Position numbers and translations under genes: made by a program. DNA of 64,000 bases, from positions 75,962 to 139,961 of the forward strand of contig CAVYYK010000017.1 in the NCBI GenBank assembly GCA_963772635.1. The letters run 5' to 3'. Within the stretch, counting starts at the first letter, position 1. Every line of letters begins with the position of its first letter. This stretch comes from JAUXFS01 sp963772635 (GTDB lineage: Bacteria; Pseudomonadota; Alphaproteobacteria; Rhodospirillales; Defluviicoccaceae). The notes beneath the pieces were generated by a model, which saw only the letters and a list, made by a program, of their open reading frames with translations, did no database searches and was not told where the DNA came from. Shown here piece after piece: positions 9,599 to 19,817 of the stretch.

Positions 9599-9751
9599 TA
9601 ATCTTACTGCGTCACGAACGTGGTGGAGGAAGCGAGCGCGGCGGGAACGTCTGGGCGCAGCACGGACGTCGGTTCACCGTGGGCGCGAGGGCGTGAGCAA
9701 TGTGGTGTCTGATGGTGGCGATCGAGGTCGGGACGTGACGCAGTAAGATTA
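9599..9751. mobile_element. MITE-like element: 16-bp perfect terminal inverted repeats flanked by TA
   Basis: ATCTTACTGCGTCACG at 9601-9616 is repeated as a perfect reverse complement at 9734-9749. Each outer end is followed by TA (9599-9600 and 9750-9751), giving an 18-bp inverted repeat overall. The 117-base interior has no convincing gene. Short length, terminal inverted repeats and a TA duplication are the form of non-autonomous elements mobilised by IS630/Tc1-mariner-type transposases. No transposase is present in the window. The alternative is that the inverted repeat belongs to the end of a larger decayed IS. Confidence 0.5.
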
Positions 9752-9752
9752 C

Positions 9753-9792
9753 AAGCCGGTCTCTTAACAACACATTATAAGCCGGACACTTA
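9753..9792. repeat. Two 14-bp direct repeats, possible IS-end remnant
   Basis: AAGCCGGTCTCTTA (9753-9766) and AAGCCGGACACTTA (9779-9792) differ at 2 of 14 positions and start 26 bases apart. They adjoin the MITE-like element. Tandem short repeats of this kind occur at ends of some insertion sequences (for example the IS21 family), but no transposase supports this here. The rest of 9530-9868 holds no gene that I can support. Confidence 0.35.
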
Positions 9793-9868
9793 GATGTATC
9801 TTGGCCGGAACTTCCTCTCCCCCGACGCGGTGAAGAGGGAGCGCGTCGGTTCGTTTTGAACCTGTCGG

Positions 9869-10564
9869 CTACAATTTATCGCGGCCGCCGTGGGCGGCCG
9901 ACCAGCCGACCGGGTCGGTGAGGAAATCTGCGCACCTCGGCGATGCTCTCGGGCGGGAAATGGCGGCCGGCCTCGGCTTCGCGGACCACGTCCCACCAGG
10001 TGGCGAGGAAGTGCAGGCGGATGCCGGCCTCCTCCAAGGCGGCCAGGGCGCCGGGGAAGATGCCGTAGAAGAACACCACGAAGGCGTCGCCGACCTCGGC
10101 GCCGGCGGTCCTCAGCGCATCGACGAAGTTGACCTTGCTGGCGCCGTCGGTGGCCAGGTCCTCGACCAGCAGGACCCGTGAGCCCTCGGTGAGATGGCCC
10201 TCGATCTGGGCGTCGCGGCCGAACCCCTTGGGCTTCTTGCGGACGTAGAGCATCGGCCGGGAGATCGCCTCGGCGAGCCAGGCGGCGTAGGGGATGCCGG
10301 CGGTTTCGCCGCCCGCTACCGCGTCGATGGCGTCGAGGCCGACCACCGCTCGTCGAGCACGTCGATCGCCTTGGCGATCACGTGACGGCGCTCGGGCACG
10401 AACGAAATCAGCCGGCGGCAGTCGATATAGACCGGGCTCGCCCAGCCGGAAGTGAACTTGTACGGATCCTCGGGGCGGAAGTTCACCGCGCCGATGCGCA
10501 ACAGGATCCGCGCCGTCTCCGGATCGGATCCATGGATCTCGTTGGTCTCAACCGCACCGGTCAT
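9869..10564 (-). CDS. pyrE: Orotate phosphoribosyltransferase PyrE; two compensating frameshifts
   Basis: Converts orotate and PRPP to OMP in pyrimidine synthesis. The N-terminal part shows FTSGWASPVYIDCRR, and the PRPP-binding region reads VLLVEDLATDGASK. The start at 10564 (MTGAVETNEIHG) has GGAG about seven bases upstream; an in-frame ATG at 10585 lacks this. Two indels are needed. One base is missing near 10344-10350 (joining AKAIDVLDE to VVGLDAIDAVAGGETAG), and one extra base lies in the AAA at 9924-9926, after which the natural C-terminus FLTDPVGWSAAHGGRDKL ends at 9869. The corrected length is 231 residues, normal for alphaproteobacteria. Two opposite errors in a conserved enzyme point to sequence error. 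Divergent from cmk. Confidence 0.85.
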
Positions 10565-10746
10565 TTGCTTCTCCGTCACCGCCATCGGGATCGCTTTTCG
10601 TTGTTTACGGGCATCGCCGACGGCGCACAATCGCCTTGAGCGGTTGCAACGCGTCATTGCCGAGTCGGTGGGTGGCGTGGTGCTCGCCCGCCAACTGTGG
10701 TAAGACCCGCCGCCACGGAAAAGGGGCGGAGCGAAGGAGCGGAGGG

Positions 10747-11403
10747 TTGAGCGGCAAGGCGAGGGTGATCGCGATCGACGGGCCGGCGGCGTCGGGTAAG
10801 GGAACGCTGGCGCGCCGGCTCGCGGAATATCTCGGTTACGCCTACCTGGATTCGGGGCTTCTCTACCGGGCGGTGGGGGTGCGGACGATCGAGGCGGGGG
10901 GCGATCCCTCCGATCCGGGGGCGGCGACCGCGGCGGCACGGGCGCTCGCGGTCGACGATCTGGAGCGTCGCGAGTTGCGCGGCGACGAGGCCGCGGTCGC
11001 CGCCTCCAAGGTCGCCGCGATTCCATCGGTGCGCCAAGCGCTGCTCGCCTTCCAGCGCGACTTCGTCGCCCACCCGCCGGGCGCCGCCCCGGGAGCCGTC
11101 GTCGACGGCCGCGACATCGGCACCGTGGTCTGCCCCGACGCCGATACCAAGCTGTTCGTTACCGCCTCGGTGGAGGTCCGTGCGCGCCGTCGCCTTAAGG
11201 AGTTGCGGGAACGCGGCCTCGAAGCTATACATAGCCGCGTTCTGCGGGACATGAAGGAGCGCGATGCACGGGATTCCGAGCGCACCGTCGCTCCGTTGGA
11301 GCCGGCTAAAGACGCGTACGTTATCGATACCAGCGACTTGGATCCCGACGGGGCGTTCGCCGCGGCCCTCGAAGCCATCGGTGTGCGCAGTCCTTCGGGA
11401 TAG
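10747..11403 (+). CDS. cmk: Cytidylate kinase Cmk
   Basis: 218 residues. Phosphorylates CMP/dCMP. The P-loop is IDGPAASGKGT (about 10-20), the CMP-binding part YLDSGLLYRAVG follows, and DGRDIGTVVCPDADTKLF is the characteristic Cmk motif. I chose the TTG at 10747 because AAGGAG lies seven bases upstream (10734-10739) and the resulting N-terminus is the usual length; longer in-frame starts upstream have no homology-like sequence. It is followed by rpsA, the common proteobacterial pair. Confidence 0.93.
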   Translation: MSGKARVIAIDGPAASGKGTLARRLAEYLGYAYLDSGLLYRAVGVRTIEAGGDPSDPGAATAAARALAVDDLERRELRGDEAAVAASKVAAIPSVRQALLAFQRDFVAHPPGAAPGAVVDGRDIGTVVCPDADTKLFVTASVEVRARRRLKELRERGLEAIHSRVLRDMKERDARDSERTVAPLEPAKDAYVIDTSDLDPDGAFAAALEAIGVRSPSG

Positions 11404-11559
11404 GTACGGCTTCGGCTTTGCACATCCCCGGAAGACCAACGGACGGCGCTCGCCGCGAGCCGGCGGCGGCGTCGAACAATTGTGCTGTTGCCAGACCGCC
11501 GGAGACAACCGGCCGGCAAAGAACTGATGATTAACAACGACTCGAGGAACAACGAAGAT

Positions 11560-13503
11560 ATGACTGCTTCCGCCTCCGGCGCCACCGGTGAAGAGACCCA
11601 TCCCGCCCTCAGTGAGAGCTTCTCCGCATTGCTCGACGAGTCCCTGGGCGAAGACGGAGGGTTCATTGGCCGGGTTGTCAAGGGTACCGTCGTCAGCATC
11701 AACAACGACATTGTCGTCGTCGACGTCGGCCTGAAATCCGAGGGACGGGTTCCTTTGAAGGAGTTCGGCACCCCGGGCCGCGACATCACGTTGGCGCCGG
11801 GCGACACCGTCGATGTGTTTGTCGAGCGTTTCGAGGACAAGGACGGCCTGGTCGGCCTGAGCCGCGAGAAGGCGCGCCGCGAGGAGGCGTGGAACCTGCT
11901 CGAGACGGCGTTCAACAAGGGCGAGCGGATCAACGGCACCATCTTCGGCCGCGTCAAGGGCGGTTTCATCGTCGATCTCGCCGGCGCCGTAGCATTTCTG
12001 CCGGGAAGTCAGGTGGATATCCGCCCGGTGCGCGACATCGGCCCGCTGATGAACACGCCGCAGCCGTTCCAGATCCTGAAGATGGATCGCAGCCGCAACA
12101 ACATCGTCGTCTCGCGCCGTGCGGTGCTCGAGGAGACCCGTGCCGAAGCCCGCTCCGAGTTGATCGCCAACCTCAAGGAAGGCCAGGTGCTGGAAGGGGT
12201 GGTCAAGAACATCACCGATTACGGCGCGTTCGTCGATCTCGGCGGCGTCGATGGGCTGCTGCACGTGACCGACATCTCCTGGAAGCGCATCAACCATCCA
12301 ACGGAGGCGCTGCAGATCGGCGAAACGGTCAACGTTCAGGTGATCCGCTTCAATTCGGAGACCCAGCGTATCTCGCTCGGCATGAAGCAACTGGAGGCGG
12401 ACCCCTGGGACGGCGTCGAGGTCAAGTATCCGGTCACCGCCAAGTTCACCGGCCGGGTCACCAACATCACCGACTACGGCGCCTTCATCGAGTTGGAGCC
12501 GGGAGTCGAAGGTTTGGTCCATGTCTCCGAGATGAGTTGGACCAAAAAGAACGTGCATCCCGGCAAGATCGTCTCCACCAGTCAGGAAGTGGAGGTCGTG
12601 GTCCTCGACGTCGACAAGGAGAAGCGTCGGATCAGCCTCGGTCTCAAGCAGTGCATGGCCAATCCCTGGGAGGCGTTCCTCGAGAGCCATCCCGTCGGCT
12701 CGGTGGTCGAGGGAGAGATCAAGAACATCACCGAATTCGGTCTGTTCATCGGGTTGCTCGGGGAGATCGACGGCATGGTCCACTTCTCCGACCTGTCGTG
12801 GACCCAGACCGGCGAGGAAGCGGCGAGCGAGTACAACAAGGGAGACATCGTTCGCGCCAAGCTGCTCGACGTCGACGTGGAGAAGGAACGGATCAGCCTC
12901 GGCGTGAAGCAACTGGAAGACGATCCGTTCGCATCGGGCGTCGCCAAGATGAAGAAGGGGGCCGTGGTTACGTGTACGGTCACCTCCGTGCTCGACAACG
13001 GGGTCGAGGTCAAAGTCGGTGACGGGGTGACAGGCTTCATCCGCAAGGCCGACCTGTCCCGCGACCGCGGTGAGCAGCGGCCCGACCGGTTCGCACCGGG
13101 AGAGAAAGTCGACGCCAAGATCACCCAGGTCGACCATGGCGGGCGCAAGCTGGTGCTGTCGATCAAGGCGCGCGAGGTGGAGGAGGAGAAGAAGGCGGTC
13201 GCGGCCTACGGTTCCTCCGATTCCGGGGCGAGCCTCGGTGACATTCTCGGCGCCGCCATCAAGGAGAAGCAAGCTTCCGCCGAGCGGGCCGAAGCCGCAG
13301 CTCTGGATAACGATGAGCCCGCCGAGACGGAATTGGTTGGGGCCGTCGACGTTGCGCCGGAGGTTGAGGACAAGGCTGAGGACGCCGAGGCCGCACCCGA
13401 AGAGGAGGCCGTGAGCGCGGCCCGGGCGGACGAGGAATCCGAGCCCGAACCGGAGGAGACCGGCAAAAAGCGGACGGGCAAGAAGGAAAAGCCCGCCGGC
13501 TGA
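11560..13503 (+). CDS. rpsA: 30S ribosomal protein S1
   Basis: About 647 residues with six S1/OB-fold repeats; several repeats contain NITDYGAF or NITEFGLF cores and ISLGMKQ/ISLGLKQ/ISLGVKQ ends. It binds mRNA on the small ribosomal subunit. The C-terminal ~90 residues after the sixth repeat are very acidic (Glu/Asp/Ala rich) and end in a short basic tail GKKRTGKKEK, an unusually long extension compared with minimal S1. The chosen ATG has GAGGAA ten bases upstream; an in-frame ATG at 11527 is possible but has a weaker site. No frameshift is present across almost 2 kb. Confidence 0.95.
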   Translation: MTASASGATGEETHPALSESFSALLDESLGEDGGFIGRVVKGTVVSINNDIVVVDVGLKSEGRVPLKEFGTPGRDITLAPGDTVDVFVERFEDKDGLVGLSREKARREEAWNLLETAFNKGERINGTIFGRVKGGFIVDLAGAVAFLPGSQVDIRPVRDIGPLMNTPQPFQILKMDRSRNNIVVSRRAVLEETRAEARSELIANLKEGQVLEGVVKNITDYGAFVDLGGVDGLLHVTDISWKRINHPTEALQIGETVNVQVIRFNSETQRISLGMKQLEADPWDGVEVKYPVTAKFTGRVTNITDYGAFIELEPGVEGLVHVSEMSWTKKNVHPGKIVSTSQEVEVVVLDVDKEKRRISLGLKQCMANPWEAFLESHPVGSVVEGEIKNITEFGLFIGLLGEIDGMVHFSDLSWTQTGEEAASEYNKGDIVRAKLLDVDVEKERISLGVKQLEDDPFASGVAKMKKGAVVTCTVTSVLDNGVEVKVGDGVTGFIRKADLSRDRGEQRPDRFAPGEKVDAKITQVDHGGRKLVLSIKAREVEEEKKAVAAYGSSDSGASLGDILGAAIKEKQASAERAEAAALDNDEPAETELVGAVDVAPEVEDKAEDAEAAPEEEAVSAARADEESEPEPEETGKKRTGKKEKPAG

Positions 13504-13540
13504 ATTCCGCTGGGGATGGGCCTCGGCACTCGGAGCGAGC

Positions 13541-14449
13541 ATGGTCCTGGACGCCGATATCGTCGTTGACCGGCGCCGCCTCAAGCGGCGTCTGACCTTG
13601 TGGCGGATCGCCGCGGTGGTTGCCGTGGTTCTGGCGGTGATCGCCGTCGTCGGGCGTTTCGGCGGGCTCTACGAGCGCGCCCACGTCGGACGGCTTTCCA
13701 TCGAAGGCATCATCGTCGACGATCCGCGGCGCGATCAGGCTCTGATCGACGTTGCCGACGACGACGACGTGCGGGCGTTGATCGTGCGCATCGACAGCCC
13801 TGGCGGCACTGTCGTCGGCGGCGAAGCGCTATATCACCACCTGCGCCGGGTCGCCGAGCGCAAACCGGTGGTGGCGGTGATGGGCGAGGTGGCGACGTCT
13901 GCGGCATACATGACCGCGATCGCCAGCGATCGCATTATCGCCCGCGAAGGAACGATCACCGGGTCGATCGGCGTCATCATGCAGACCGCCGATCTCACCG
14001 GCCTTCTCGACAGGATCGGGGTCAAGCCGGAGTCGGTCAAGAGTACGCCGTTGAAGGCCCAACCCAATCCTTTGGAGACCTTTACCCCGGCGGCTCGCGA
14101 AGCCGCCCGCGAGGTGGTCCTCGATCTCTACGAGATGTTCGTGGGCATGGTCGAGGAGCGCCGGCGGCTGGGCCATGAACGGACCCTCGCGCTGGCCGAC
14201 GGCCGGGTGTTCACCGGCCGCCAGGCCGTCGCCAACGGGTTGATCGACGAACTCGGCGGCGAGGCGGAGGCCCGTGCCTGGCTGGACGAGGTCGGCAACG
14301 TCGACTCGGCGGTTCCGGTGCGCGACGTGGAGATCGACCGGCCGGAGGACAGGCTTCGCGATCTGATCGGCGGTCTGGTCGGAAAAGCGATTTTTTCTGA
14401 AAGGCTTAGGCTTGACGGACTGATCTCCCTCTGGCACCCTGAGCTGTAG
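13541..14449 (+). CDS. sppA: Signal peptide peptidase SppA (short form)
   Basis: 302 residues, a single-domain S49 protease. A membrane anchor lies at about 22-38. The serine nucleophile is S120 in GEVATSAAYMTAIASD and the general base lysine K172 in KSTPLKAQPNP. VRIDSPGGTVVGG is the family motif. It degrades signal peptide remnants in the inner membrane with its catalytic domain in the periplasm. It lies between rpsA and ihfB on the same strand, a frequent alphaproteobacterial order. Confidence 0.93.
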   Translation: MVLDADIVVDRRRLKRRLTLWRIAAVVAVVLAVIAVVGRFGGLYERAHVGRLSIEGIIVDDPRRDQALIDVADDDDVRALIVRIDSPGGTVVGGEALYHHLRRVAERKPVVAVMGEVATSAAYMTAIASDRIIAREGTITGSIGVIMQTADLTGLLDRIGVKPESVKSTPLKAQPNPLETFTPAAREAAREVVLDLYEMFVGMVEERRRLGHERTLALADGRVFTGRQAVANGLIDELGGEAEARAWLDEVGNVDSAVPVRDVEIDRPEDRLRDLIGGLVGKAIFSERLRLDGLISLWHPEL

Positions 14450-14533
14450 CGCGCGCCGGGAAACGGCATGCGCAGGCCCGCCTCATAACCGGTGCCGGTT
14501 GAGGGGGTGAATTCGGGGGAGGGAGACTCGCCG

Positions 14534-14818
14534 ATGACCAAGTCGGAGCTGATTGCGCGTCTTGCCGCGGCCAATCCACATCTCTATCAGCGGGATATGG
14601 AACGGATCGTCACCACCATCTTCGAGGAAATCACTTCCGCTCTTGCCCGTGGTGACCGGGTCGAGCTGAGGGGGTTCGGCGCCTTTTCGGTCAAGCAGCG
14701 CGGGTCGCGGACCGGGCGCAATCCGCGGACCGGCGAGGCGGTGAGCGTGTCGGCCAAGTACATTCCGTACTTCAAGACGGGCAAGGAACTGCGCGAGAAA
14801 ATCAACGAAGGCGGCTGA
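14534..14818 (+). CDS. ihfB: Integration host factor beta subunit
   Basis: 94 residues. The HU/IHF fold is clear: MTKSELIARLA start, GDRVELRGFGAFSVKQR beta-hairpin region, RTGRNPRTGEAV arm and FKTGKELREKIN end. IhfB pairs with IhfA to bend DNA. The start ATG at 14534 is preceded by GGGAGGGAG about eight bases upstream; an in-frame ATG at 14492 would add 14 residues without homology-like sequence. Confidence 0.95.
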   Translation: MTKSELIARLAAANPHLYQRDMERIVTTIFEEITSALARGDRVELRGFGAFSVKQRGSRTGRNPRTGEAVSVSAKYIPYFKTGKELREKINEGG

Positions 14819-14859
14819 ACCAACCGGTCCTTTTCAGGGCGGAGGCTTTTGATTTTGCT

Positions 14860-15195
14860 ATGAAGTTCTTTTTTTGGATCGTTGTTCTGCCGATCTCGCT
14901 GGCTGTTCTCGTATTTGCGGTGATCAACACCCAGATGGTGGAGGTCGACCTGTTCGTTTACGCGGTGCCGCTACCGTTGTTCGCAATCGGGTTGATCGGG
15001 GTTTTCGTCGGTTTCGTCTGGGGCGGCGTGATCGCTTGGCTTCACGGCGGCAAGGCGCGGCAGCGGGCGCGAGACTATGCGCGACGGGCGGAATCCGATC
15101 GGCGCGAAATGGCGATTCTGCAGGAAAGACTGAGGAAGCTGGAACGCGCTGAAAAGCAGGCGACGATTCCTCTTCCGCCCGCCAATGCGGCCTGA
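14860..15195 (+). CDS. LapA-domain (DUF1049) inner membrane protein
   Basis: 111 residues with two membrane helices (residues ~3-22 and ~40-62) joined by NTQMVEVDLFVYAVPLPL, then a charged coiled-coil-like tail (RAESDRREMAILQERLRKLERAEK). This is the lipopolysaccharide assembly protein A domain layout. In enterobacteria LapA/LapB control LPS synthesis by regulating LpxC proteolysis; here only the single LapA-type gene is seen, between ihfB and pyrF, the same place as in many alphaproteobacteria. The specific role is not shown by sequence. Confidence 0.8.
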   Translation: MKFFFWIVVLPISLAVLVFAVINTQMVEVDLFVYAVPLPLFAIGLIGVFVGFVWGGVIAWLHGGKARQRARDYARRAESDRREMAILQERLRKLERAEKQATIPLPPANAA

Positions 15196-15301
15196 ACCAG
15201 CGGCGCGGCGCTGGTCTGGCGAACGGCAACGAAGTATAACCGCTGCGGTGATCCCGAAGATTGCCGTGACAACATGCCCGACCTGAAATCGTGAAGCGCC
15301 C

Positions 15302-16021
15302 ATGAAGAACCCGTCGGACCGTATCGTCGTCGCGTTGGACACGACCGATGTGGAGCGGGCGCTTTCGATGGCGAGGGGGCTCGAGGGTCTGGTCGGCGGC
15401 ATCAAGTTGGGCAAGGAGTTCTTCACCGCCAACGGCCCGGCCGGCGTGCAGCGGATCGCCGAGCTCGGTCTGCCGATGTTCCTCGACCTCAAGTACCATG
15501 ACATCCCGAGCACGGTGGCGGGCGCGGTTCGCGCGGCACTGCCGCTCGAACCGTTCATGCTCAACGTTCACGCCCTGGGTGGCGCGGCGATGATGCGTGC
15601 GGCCGCCGACGCGGCAGCCGAAGCCGGCGCCAAACGGCCGATGGTTCTCGCGGTGACGGTGTTGACGTCGCTGGTCACCGCGGACTTGGCTGCCGTCGGC
15701 ATTTTCGGAACGGTGCGCGACCAGGTCGTGCGCCTGGCGGTGATGGCCAAGGACTGCGGCCTCGACGGGGTGGTCTGTTCGGCGGAGGAGGTGGTGGCGT
15801 TGAGGGGCGCCTGCGGCAGGAACTTCAAACTCGTCGTTCCGGGCATCCGCCCGAGCTGGGCCTCCGCCGGCGATCAGAAGCGTATCGTCACTCCAGCCGA
15901 TGCGGTTGCGCTCGGCGCCGATTTCCTGGTGATCGGGCGGCCGATCACCACCGCCGCCAACCCAGCCGAGGCGGCGCGGCGGATCGGCGAGGAGATCACC
16001 GCGCTCGCAGATGCCGGTTGA
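15302..16021 (+). CDS. pyrF: Orotidine 5'-phosphate decarboxylase
   Basis: 239 residues. Catalyses the last step of UMP synthesis. The active-site signature FLDLKYHDIPSTV gives D62, K64 and D67; PGIRPS and GADFLVIGRPIT are the phosphate-binding motifs. The stop overlaps the trpF start by 11 bases, so pyrF and trpF are translationally linked. Other steps of the pathway in the window: pyrE at 9.9 kb on the other strand. Confidence 0.96.
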   Translation: MKNPSDRIVVALDTTDVERALSMARGLEGLVGGIKLGKEFFTANGPAGVQRIAELGLPMFLDLKYHDIPSTVAGAVRAALPLEPFMLNVHALGGAAMMRAAADAAAEAGAKRPMVLAVTVLTSLVTADLAAVGIFGTVRDQVVRLAVMAKDCGLDGVVCSAEEVVALRGACGRNFKLVVPGIRPSWASAGDQKRIVTPADAVALGADFLVIGRPITTAANPAEAARRIGEEITALADAG

Positions 16022-16652
16022 CGTCAAGATCTGCGGGCTGAGCACGCCCGAGGCCGTGACCGCTGCGGTCGAGGGCGGGGCCCGCTATATCGGCTTCGTC
16101 TTCTTCCCGCCGTCGCCGCGGTCGTTGACCCCGTCTCGGGCCGCGGCGCTTCTGGCTTCGGCGCCGACCGGGCCGACCCGGGTCGGCTTGTTCGTCGATG
16201 CCGACGACGCGCTGCTGGACGAAGTGCTCGCCGCCGTCGCCCTGGACATGGTGCAGTTGCATGGCGCGGAACCGCCGGAACGGGTGGCCGAGGTCAAGGC
16301 GCGGTATGGTATTCGGGTGATCAAGGCGGTGCCGATCGCCGACGCCGACGATCTCGTCCCGGCGCGGTCCTACGAGGGCGCAGCCGACATGCTTCTGTTC
16401 GATGCCCGGCCACCGAAGGGCGCCAGCCGTCCCGGGGGAAACGCCCGGGCTTTCGACTGGTCGCTGGTCCGGGACCGGGGATGGCGCCTGCCGTGGTTGC
16501 TGGCCGGGGGTATCGACGCGGAAAACGTCGTCGAGGCGGTGCGCGCCAGCGGCGCTCCGGCGGTCGACGTCTCCTCTGGTGTCGAGGACCGGCCGGGGCT
16601 CAAGAACCCGGCCAAAATCCGGACGTTGCTGAAGATCGCCGCGGCAATCTGA
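16011..16652 (+). CDS. trpF: Phosphoribosylanthranilate isomerase
   Basis: 213 residues. Converts PRA to CdRP in tryptophan synthesis. VKICGLSTPE at the N-terminus carries the catalytic cysteine; the phosphate-binding end is LLAGGIDAENV and VDVSSGVEDRPGLKN. The gene overlaps pyrF and precedes trpB, trpA and accD, the standard trpFBA-accD-folC order of alphaproteobacteria. Confidence 0.96.
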   Translation: MPVDVKICGLSTPEAVTAAVEGGARYIGFVFFPPSPRSLTPSRAAALLASAPTGPTRVGLFVDADDALLDEVLAAVALDMVQLHGAEPPERVAEVKARYGIRVIKAVPIADADDLVPARSYEGAADMLLFDARPPKGASRPGGNARAFDWSLVRDRGWRLPWLLAGGIDAENVVEAVRASGAPAVDVSSGVEDRPGLKNPAKIRTLLKIAAAI

Positions 16653-16764
16653 GGCGCCGACCGGTGGCCGCCCCGGTCGTAGGTGCACAAGAACCTTTGT
16701 CCGGCGCTTCGAGGTGGCTTATATCGTCGCCTTAGAGGACGTGATCCCGGACAATGAGCGATCC

Positions 16765-17972
<1,208 letters not shown>

Positions 17973-17976
<4 letters not shown>

Positions 17977-18821
17977 GTTCCGCCGGTCGCATCGGCCGCC
18001 GCTTCGAGGCACTGAAACGGGAGGGCCGGGGCGGTCTCGTCACCTTCGTAACCGCCGGCGATCCCGATCGCCGGACGTCGATGGAGGTTTTCCGCGGTCT
18101 GCCCGCCGCGGGAGCCGACGTCATCGAGTTGGGCGTCCCGTTCAGCGATCCGATGGCCGACGGACCGGCCATTCAGGCGGCGTCGCAGCGGGCGCTCAAG
18201 GCCGGTCAGACGCTGGCGGCAACCCTGGCGATGGTCGCCGAGTTTCGCCGTGGCGACGCCGATACTCCGGTCGTCCTGATGGGCTACTACAACCCGATCT
18301 ATGTCTTTGGTGTCGAACGATTCGTCAGCGAGGCCGCCACCGCCGGAGTCGATGCCCTGATCGTCGTCGACCTGCCGCCGGAAGAATGCGACGAGCTGCT
18401 CGGGCCGGCGGCGGCGACCGGTATCGATCTGATCTTCCTGGTGGCGCCGACCACCAAGGACGACCGCCTTGCGGTGGTATTGGCCAAAGCCGGCGGCTTC
18501 GTCTACTACGTGTCGATTACCGGCATCACCGGAACCGCGTCCGCGGTGGTGACCGACGTGGCGAGCGCGGTCGAACGCATTCGGCGCCACACCCGGATCC
18601 CCGTTGCCGTCGGTTTCGGCATCAAGACCCCGGAGCAGGCGGCGGAGATGGCCGTTGCGGCCGACGCCGCGGTCGTCGGCTCGGCTTTGGTCGCCAAGGT
18701 GGCGGAGAATCTCGACGAAACGGGTGCGGCTCTTCCCGGACTGGTCGATGCGGTGCTCTCCTTCGTTGGCGAGCTCGCCGGCGGCGTCCGCGGGGCCGGC
18801 GTAAAAGGAGCAGCGGAATGA
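17973..18821 (+). CDS. trpA: Tryptophan synthase alpha subunit
   Basis: 282 residues from a GTG start overlapping the trpB stop. ADVIELGVPFSDPMADGPAIQ contains the catalytic glutamate (about 51) and aspartate (about 62) that cleave indole-glycerol phosphate; GVDALIVVDLPPEE and VGFGIKTPEQ are conserved. It forms a complex with TrpB. The stop overlaps accD as ATGA. Confidence 0.96.
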
Positions 18822-19789
18822 GCTGGTTGACCAACGTTGTCCGTCCGAAGCTGAGGGAACTGGTCGGCGGCGGCCGGGAGGTTCCCGAAAACCTGTGGAA
18901 CAAGTGTCCCAGTTGCGGACAGATGATCTTCCACCGGGAATTGCAAAAGAGCTTCAGGGTCTGTCCACACTGCGGTCACCATATGCGCCTCGGCGTCAAC
19001 GAGCGATTGGCGATGCTGTTCGACGACGGGGCTTATCAGACCGTCGAGCTGCCCAAGACTCCCGCCGATCCGCTCAAGTTCCGCGACCGCAAGAAGTATA
19101 CCGAACGCCTCAAGGAGGCCCAAACCAAGACCGGCCGGTCGGAGGCGCTGGCCGTGGCCCACGGCGACATGGGTGGGCAGCCGGTGGTGGTCGCGGCTTT
19201 GAATTTCGAATTCATGGGCGGCTCCATGGGCGTCGGCGTCGGCGAGGGGCTGATCACCGCCGCGCGCAAGGCGATCGCGGAAAAGGTGCCGTTGATCGTG
19301 ATCCCGGCCTCGGGCGGCGCGCGGATGCAGGAGGGGATCCTGTCGTTGATGCAGATGGCCCGCACGACGATCGGCGTCGAGGAGGTGCGCGAGGCCGGCT
19401 TGCCGTACATCGTGGTTCTGACCGATCCGACCACCGGCGGCGTTTCCGCGTCCTTCGCCATGCTCGGAGACATCACCATCGCCGAGCCGGGGGCTGTGAT
19501 CGGCTTCGCCGGCGCGCGGGTGATCGAGCAGACCATCCGCGAAAGTCTTCCGGAGGGCTTTCAGAGGGCCGAGTATCTGCTCGAACACGGCATGATCGAC
19601 ATGGTCGTGCACCGCCACGAACTTCGCGAGACCCTGGTCCGTCTCATCGGCCTCCTGCGCAACCCGCTTCCCTCGGCCGACAGGGTGCCGGTGATCCCGG
19701 AAATCGAGGACCGAAGGGACACGCCGCCCGACGAAGCCGCGACCGCTTCCGAAGTGTCGACCCCGCCATTGGAGCGCGCCGCTGAGTAG
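18818..19789 (+). CDS. accD: Acetyl-CoA carboxylase carboxyltransferase beta subunit
   Basis: 323 residues. The N-terminal zinc ribbon uses C30, C33, C49 and C52 (CPSC...CPHC); the crotonase-like carboxyltransferase domain has IPASGGARMQEG and DPTTGGVSASFAMLGD. With AccA it transfers carboxyl to acetyl-CoA in fatty-acid synthesis. Start ATG in an ATGA overlap with trpA, AAGGAG seven bases upstream. A proline/glutamate-rich tail of ~40 residues follows the domain. Confidence 0.96.
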   Translation: MSWLTNVVRPKLRELVGGGREVPENLWNKCPSCGQMIFHRELQKSFRVCPHCGHHMRLGVNERLAMLFDDGAYQTVELPKTPADPLKFRDRKKYTERLKEAQTKTGRSEALAVAHGDMGGQPVVVAALNFEFMGGSMGVGVGEGLITAARKAIAEKVPLIVIPASGGARMQEGILSLMQMARTTIGVEEVREAGLPYIVVLTDPTTGGVSASFAMLGDITIAEPGAVIGFAGARVIEQTIRESLPEGFQRAEYLLEHGMIDMVVHRHELRETLVRLIGLLRNPLPSADRVPVIPEIEDRRDTPPDEAATASEVSTPPLERAAE

Positions 19790-19817
19790 CGACGTCGTCC
19801 TTTCCCGTCTCCAACGG

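Noticed and set aside
10654..13584. 976-residue antisense frame opposite rpsA and cmk
   Set aside because: It is a shadow of conserved genes in GC-rich DNA. Its sequence has no domain pattern, and rpsA and cmk are certain on the other strand.
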